Source of the DNA: JBGPIK01 sp041484845 | GTDB lineage: Bacteria > Desulfobacterota > Binatia > UBA9968 | NCBI GenBank assembly: GCA_041484845.1 | Contig: JBGPIK010000017.1 | Location: 1-35,429 of the forward strand | Direction of reading: 5' to 3' | Length of the DNA: 35,429 bases | Shown: one piece after another, positions 31,540-35,429 of the stretch | Layout of the letters: each line of letters begins with the position of its first letter | How positions within the stretch are numbered: position 1 is the first letter of the stretch | Program-made: the position numbers and the translations under genes | Notes under the pieces: model-generated | The model's input: the letters and a program-made list of their open reading frames with translations, nothing else | Told to the model about the DNA's origin: nothing | Database searches by the model: none

Positions 31540-32625
31540 ATGACAAGGAAATTTTTAGCACTCACCTCTGTGCATTTTTTCCTTTGGCTCTGGCCTGCCG
31601 CCCTGGGGAGTGAAGAACTATCGGCACAGAGCTTAGGTCAGATCTGGCGTGATGCGCCGGCCGCTAGTGCGGAGACAGAGCTCGATCGTTTAAACCGCGC
31701 ATTTGTGCAATTGGCGAACGATGCGCGTCCTGCGATTGTGCAGATACGAGTAACGACTGTCTTCGACCCAAAGTCGAATTCCGAGGCTCAGCCGCAAAAC
31801 AGCCGTGGTACCGGCTTTATCATTCATCCGCGAGGCTACATCCTGACCGCGCAGCACGTCATTGACAAGGCCAAAGAAATCGAGGTGCGGGTCGGCGATT
31901 CACAGCGCTTTCCGGCGCGGGTCATCGCAGCGGATACGCAAGTCGATGTGGCAATCTTAAAAATAGCGTCGGATCGGGAGCTGCCAATTCTTGTCTTGGG
32001 CAATTCCGATAGCCTGCAAGTCGGCGACTTAGCCGTGGTCTTTGGTTATCCATTCGGTCGCGAGAGCTCAATGAGCTTAGGTATTATCAGCCGTCCCGGT
32101 AGAAGCTACCCCGAATCGGCAAGTTACGAGTTCATACAAACCGATGCAGGGGCCTACGCCGGCGGCAGCGGCGGTCCCTTGCTGAATAGCAAGGGACATG
32201 TGATGGGTATGATTACCATGGCTTCGGAGAGAGGAAACATGGGATTTGCCACGCCGATCAACGTTATTCGCAAAATCATACCGCGGCTGCTGAGCGGCGA
32301 AAAGTTCGCCTGGGGTTGGCTCGGGGTTCAAATGGCTGAAGTTTCGTTGCAGCAGACCCAGACTCTCGGTCTTTCATCCAACGGTGTCGTGGTCAGCTCG
32401 GTGTTGCCGGGTCAGCCGGCGGCACGCGTCGGCATTCAGAAGCGCGACATTATCCTCTCCGTGAACGGTATTCGAGTCGATAGCCCTAGGGAGGTGGCGC
32501 GCATGATCGGTGGGCTAGAAGCCGGTAAAGTGGTCAAGCTCACGATTCTGCGAAGAGGCCATACCTTGCAACTCTCGGTGCCGCTTGGAACCAGACCCGA
32601 CTCGACGAACGAACGGGAGGGATGA
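31540..32625 (+). CDS. Secreted HtrA/DegP-like serine protease with one PDZ domain
   Basis: A 361-residue S1C-family protease. The N-terminus is a signal peptide (RKFLALTSVHFFLWLWPAALG). The trypsin-like domain carries His106 in TAQHVID, Asp136 in VDVAILK and Ser210 in AGGSGGPLL (usually GNSGGPL). A single PDZ domain follows (about residues 265-350: GWLGVQMAEV, VVVSSVLPGQPAARVGIQKRDIILSVNG). It would act in the periplasm in protein quality control or regulated proteolysis. ATG 31540 has AAAGGGGG upstream. It is divergent from the SDR gene and convergent with the Lon-family gene. Confidence 0.92.
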   Translation: MTRKFLALTSVHFFLWLWPAALGSEELSAQSLGQIWRDAPAASAETELDRLNRAFVQLANDARPAIVQIRVTTVFDPKSNSEAQPQNSRGTGFIIHPRGYILTAQHVIDKAKEIEVRVGDSQRFPARVIAADTQVDVAILKIASDRELPILVLGNSDSLQVGDLAVVFGYPFGRESSMSLGIISRPGRSYPESASYEFIQTDAGAYAGGSGGPLLNSKGHVMGMITMASERGNMGFATPINVIRKIIPRLLSGEKFAWGWLGVQMAEVSLQQTQTLGLSSNGVVVSSVLPGQPAARVGIQKRDIILSVNGIRVDSPREVARMIGGLEAGKVVKLTILRRGHTLQLSVPLGTRPDSTNEREG

Positions 32626-32650
32626 GTCCGGTACTGCACCATTTAAGTTG

Positions 32651-32693
32651 AGCGCAGGTTTCCTCGCGCGTAACCTGAGCGCTATCGGCGCTC
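32651..32693. other. Two alternative hairpins between convergent htrA-like and lonB-like genes
   Basis: AGCGCAGGTT (32651-32660) pairs with AACCTGAGCGCT (32672-32683) apart from a two-base bulge. Overlapping it, GAGCGC-TATCG-GCGCTC (32677-32693) forms a perfect 6-bp hairpin. Neither is followed by a U-tract, so an intrinsic terminator is not proven. A 3'-end stabilising structure is possible. Confidence 0.35.
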
Positions 32694-32726
32694 TAACGCT
32701 GGCCATTCGGTCATCTCGCCATAGAT

Positions 32727-35174
32727 CTATTTTCCCCCAGCGCTCGGGTCACGATCTTCCCCAGTTAAGCGTCTTTGCTGCTCCGCATAGTGCAGCAGTT
32801 TTCTTTGCACGCGGTCATTAATCGTTTCCGGGGGATAATGACCGTCGTCCTGTCGCTGTCCAGCCGAAACACCGGTCAGAACTTCCAGGCCCTCATCGAT
32901 CGTGCCCACGGCATAAATATGGAATTTGCCTTCTTTGACGGCACTGACCACATCCGAACGCAGCATCAGGTTGCGCAAATTGGCGCGCGGTATCATGACC
33001 CCCTGCTCGCCGGTTAATCCTTTTAGCCGGCAGACGTCGAAAAAACCCTCGATCTTGTAATTGATGCCTCCAATGGCCTGAATCTCGCCTTTCTGATTGA
33101 CTGAACCGGTGACCGCGATGCCTTGCCTGATTGGGATTTCGGCGAGGCTGGAAAGAACCGCGTAGAGTTCCGTGGACGAGGCGCTATCGCCGTCGACGCC
33201 GTCATAGGATTGCTCAAAGCAAACGCTGCTCGACAACGAGAGCGGTTGCTGCTGCGCATACTTGCCGCCCAAGAACCCTCCCAAAATCAACACGCCTTTA
33301 TCGTGGGTTTTCCCGCTGAGCTTTGACTCGCGTTCGATGTTGATAATGCCGCCTCGGCCCATGAAGGTTCTCGCCGTAATGCGTGACGGTTTGCCGAAAC
33401 TGAAATCGCCCATCTGATAGACCGCCAAGCCATTGACCTGTCCGACCACGGAACCCTCTACATCCACGAGCACCGTTCCTTCGACTATCAGCTCTTGTAA
33501 ACGCTTCTCCACGAGATTAAGGCGGAACGTTTTTTCAACAATGGCGTGCTCCACATGTTTTTCGGATACGAGTTCGGCATTCTCCTTGCCGGCCCAAAAA
33601 TCGGACTCAATCAGTAAATCAACCATGTCGCTGAAACGAGTGGAAAGCTTTTCCTGATCTTCGACGAGCCGTGCGCAATGCTCGATCACGCGCGCTACGC
33701 CGCTCGTATCCAAATGACGCAGTCCTTCGCGGTTACAGTAATCGCTGATGAAACAGGCAAAGGCGACGATATTTTCCTGGGAACGATCGATTTCAAAATT
33801 GAAATCGGCTTTGACCTTGAATGTCTCACGGAAATCGGGATCCAGTGTGGCGAGGGTGCGATAAAGATAAGGGTCGCCGATCATGATGATCTTGGTATCG
33901 GTGGGGATGGGTTCCGGCCTTAGACCCTGCGGCGGGACCCATCCGAAAAATGCGCCCGGCTCTTCAATTCGCAACTCGCGATTCTTGATCACTCGTTGCA
34001 ACGCCTCCCAGACCCCGCCATTGCTTAAGACGTCTCGGTCGTAAAGGACCAGATAGCCTCCATTGGCTTTGCTGATCGAACCCGGTTTGACCAGAGTGAA
34101 ATCGGTAACATAACCGCCCACGATCGGCTTTTTCTCGATAACGCCAAAAAGATTGTGGTAGGTTGGATTGGTTTCAACGATAATCGGCAGTCCTTGTGTG
34201 TCGCTGTTGTCGACAAAGACATTCACGCGGTAAGGAAGAAATGGATCGGTAGGAGGCTCGCCGAACGGCATCATCGCTGCGAGGGAACCGGCAGCGGCGT
34301 CCGTCCCTTTGAAGCGCTGTAGATTTTTTAATACATGCTCGCGCACGCTATCTAAATAGCCGACGACTCGGGGGTACTCCCTATATTTCTCTTTTAGATC
34401 CGTCAACGGAATTCGCACCAAGTAATCGGCCGCCTCGGTTTCTGCGACTTCTAACTTTTCCGTAATTTCGCGTTCGAGCTTTTTACCCTCGCGCAACGAA
34501 TCCTCAACCTTTTTCTCGATCGCGACGCGCTTTTCATCCAACACTTTTTTCTCAGCGCTGGAGAGCGCCAGATATTCAGCCTCCTGCATCGGTTTGCCGC
34601 TCTTCATCGGCAGCAACACGATCCCCGAAGGCGTCATCCTCAGGGTGAAATCACTTCGGCTCGCCTCTTCCATTAAGGCTTCCATCATTTCTTGCTGTTT
34701 CTTTTGGAGCTGCTCGACCATCGCTTGGCGCTGGTGCGCGAAGTCGTCGCTCTCGAACATTTTCTTCGCGTCCCGCTGCAGGTTGTTGATCAGCTGCTCC
34801 ATATCGGATTTGAGAATTTTTCCCCAGCCGCGCCGAATTCGCAGCGCCTGGGGCCGATCCGGGTCGGTAAAATTGTAGACGTAACACCAATCAGCGGGAG
34901 AGACAGGATCGGTTTCCGGAGCGATGCGCTCGCTCGTGACCTTTTTCAAGAAGGCCTTAATGATACTTGTTTTCCCCGTTCCGGTGAGTCCAGTCACAAA
35001 AATATTAAATCCTGGCCTGTTGACCCCGAGACCGAATTCGATGGCGCGAATCGCTCGGTCTTGGCCGATGAAATCTTCCAACGGAGTCATTTCTGACGTA
35101 CAACTGAAAGGCAGAAACGATAAGTCGCAGCGCCATGACAGTTTTTCGGCGGGAATTTCATACGTGTCGGTCAT
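32727..35174 (-). CDS. ATP-dependent Lon-family protease (LonB-like, AAA_32 type)
   Basis: An 815-residue cytoplasmic AAA+ protease. Walker A is GLTGTGKTS (residues 62-70). A long charged helical insert rich in Gln, Lys and Glu spans about residues 130-260 and is probably coiled-coil. A Walker B-like segment is GGYLVLYDRDVLSNGGVWEAL. The C-terminal S16 protease domain carries Ser664 in DGDSASS and Lys707 in INYKIEGFF, the Ser-Lys dyad. The N-terminal substrate domain of classical Lon is missing, and no membrane helices typical of archaeal LonB are seen. It fits the bacterial Lon-like PF13654 group, whose substrates are mostly unknown. AAGGGGGAG precedes the ATG. Confidence 0.92.
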   Translation of the reverse strand: MTDTYEIPAEKLSWRCDLSFLPFSCTSEMTPLEDFIGQDRAIRAIEFGLGVNRPGFNIFVTGLTGTGKTSIIKAFLKKVTSERIAPETDPVSPADWCYVYNFTDPDRPQALRIRRGWGKILKSDMEQLINNLQRDAKKMFESDDFAHQRQAMVEQLQKKQQEMMEALMEEASRSDFTLRMTPSGIVLLPMKSGKPMQEAEYLALSSAEKKVLDEKRVAIEKKVEDSLREGKKLEREITEKLEVAETEAADYLVRIPLTDLKEKYREYPRVVGYLDSVREHVLKNLQRFKGTDAAAGSLAAMMPFGEPPTDPFLPYRVNVFVDNSDTQGLPIIVETNPTYHNLFGVIEKKPIVGGYVTDFTLVKPGSISKANGGYLVLYDRDVLSNGGVWEALQRVIKNRELRIEEPGAFFGWVPPQGLRPEPIPTDTKIIMIGDPYLYRTLATLDPDFRETFKVKADFNFEIDRSQENIVAFACFISDYCNREGLRHLDTSGVARVIEHCARLVEDQEKLSTRFSDMVDLLIESDFWAGKENAELVSEKHVEHAIVEKTFRLNLVEKRLQELIVEGTVLVDVEGSVVGQVNGLAVYQMGDFSFGKPSRITARTFMGRGGIINIERESKLSGKTHDKGVLILGGFLGGKYAQQQPLSLSSSVCFEQSYDGVDGDSASSTELYAVLSSLAEIPIRQGIAVTGSVNQKGEIQAIGGINYKIEGFFDVCRLKGLTGEQGVMIPRANLRNLMLRSDVVSAVKEGKFHIYAVGTIDEGLEVLTGVSAGQRQDDGHYPPETINDRVQRKLLHYAEQQRRLTGEDRDPSAGGK

Positions 35175-35222
35175 TCGGCTCCCCCTTGGGTTGTAGAGTC
35201 GCAGGTTGTTTAATTAGAAGAG

Positions 35223-35251
35223 AGGATAGGGGCTTAGCGGCGGATCGTCAA
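35223..35251 (-). promoter_or_regulatory. Sigma-70 promoter of the Lon-like gene
   Basis: On the minus strand TTGACG (35251-35246) and TATCCT (35228-35223) are separated by exactly 17 bases, giving a leader of about 42 bases with a good ribosome binding site. Confidence 0.55.
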
Positions 35252-35275
35252 CTCCCGGACTTCAAGGTAGCGCTA

Positions 35276-35304
35276 TTGATCACTCCCGTAACACTTTCTA
35301 TAAT
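35276..35304 (+). promoter_or_regulatory. Sigma-70 promoter of the terminal lipoprotein gene
   Basis: TTGATC (35276-35281) and a perfect TATAAT (35299-35304) are separated by 17 bases. The six bases after the -10 lead straight to the ATG at 35311, so the transcript would begin at the start codon. It is back to back with the lonB promoter; the two -35 boxes are 24 bases apart. Confidence 0.6.
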
Positions 35305-35310
35305 CCGTGA

Positions 35311-35429
35311 ATGATTGTCAGCGCCTGCTTCCGCTTCTCACGTAAGGTCCTCGGTCCATGGACTTTGGTCGTTTTATTTCTAATCAACAGCTGCGCCACC
35401 TTTCGGATGCCGAGTATCCCCGGCATCAC
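35311..35429 (+). CDS. N-terminal part of a predicted lipoprotein (runs off the window)
   Basis: The visible 39 codons begin MIVSACFRFSRKVLG and continue with a hydrophobic segment (WTLVVLFLI) and a lipobox-like NSCA. This is a lipoprotein signal with the mature Cys near residue 28. No Shine-Dalgarno sequence precedes the ATG, but a near-consensus promoter ends six bases upstream. The mature protein starts CATFRMPSIPGI. The family cannot be determined from this fragment. Confidence 0.6.
   Translation, partial: MIVSACFRFSRKVLGPWTLVVLFLINSCATFRMPSIPGI

Overview
The window is a 35.4 kb chromosomal segment of a Gram-negative bacterium of moderately high GC. The Gram-negative reading rests on a YidC with a large periplasmic domain, a TonB/BtuB outer-membrane uptake system and lipoproteins with clear lipoboxes. 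The mix of acyl-CoA dehydrogenases, a PEP mutase-family enzyme, ispG-proS adjacency and a GCTGAAAA...TTTTCAGC hairpin repeat suggests an environmental, deltaproteobacteria-like or NC10/Rokubacteria-like lineage. That placement is a guess; nothing here fixes the phylum.

Layout. (1) 1-3064: a partial minus-strand gene, a BON-domain lipoprotein, a PEP mutase/isocitrate lyase-family gene coupled to a MOSC gene, and thiD. (2) 3164-16456, all on the minus strand: a housekeeping block in transcription order gyrB, gyrA, gpsA, rpmH, rnpA, yidD, yidC, jag, ispG, proS, pyrF. The rpmH-rnpA-yidD-yidC-jag core is classical, but dnaA and mnmE are absent from their usual flanks. rpmH was recovered by hand-translation of 10058-10219. 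(3) 16720-28203, all on the plus strand: a corrinoid (vitamin B12) region. It runs from a CobS-like gene with a degraded active-site motif and a decayed AEC-family permease, through cobalamin riboswitch 1 and a TonB, a hairpin repeat, and cobalamin riboswitch 2 (carrying a second repeat inside the aptamer), to btuB, a btuF-like gene without a signal peptide, btuF, btuC, btuD, cbiA and cbiP. (4) 28200-31420, minus strand: an SDR gene followed by two acyl-CoA dehydrogenases. (5) 31540 to the end: a secreted HtrA-like protease, a Lon-family (LonB/AAA_32) protease, and the start of a lipoprotein.

How it fits together. BtuB with TonB would take corrinoids across the outer membrane. BtuF captures them and BtuCD moves them into the cytoplasm. 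CbiA and CbiP then amidate cobyrinic acid, and the CobS-like protein would attach the lower ligand if it is active. Two aptamers of one class appear to use different output logic: a U-tract directly after P1 for tonB, and a hairpin over the Shine-Dalgarno sequence for btuB.

Several genes without a Shine-Dalgarno sequence (gyrB, gyrA, the SDR gene, the terminal lipoprotein, probably ispG) have a -10-like hexamer 6 to 10 bases before the start codon. This suggests leaderless or nearly leaderless transcripts are common in this organism.
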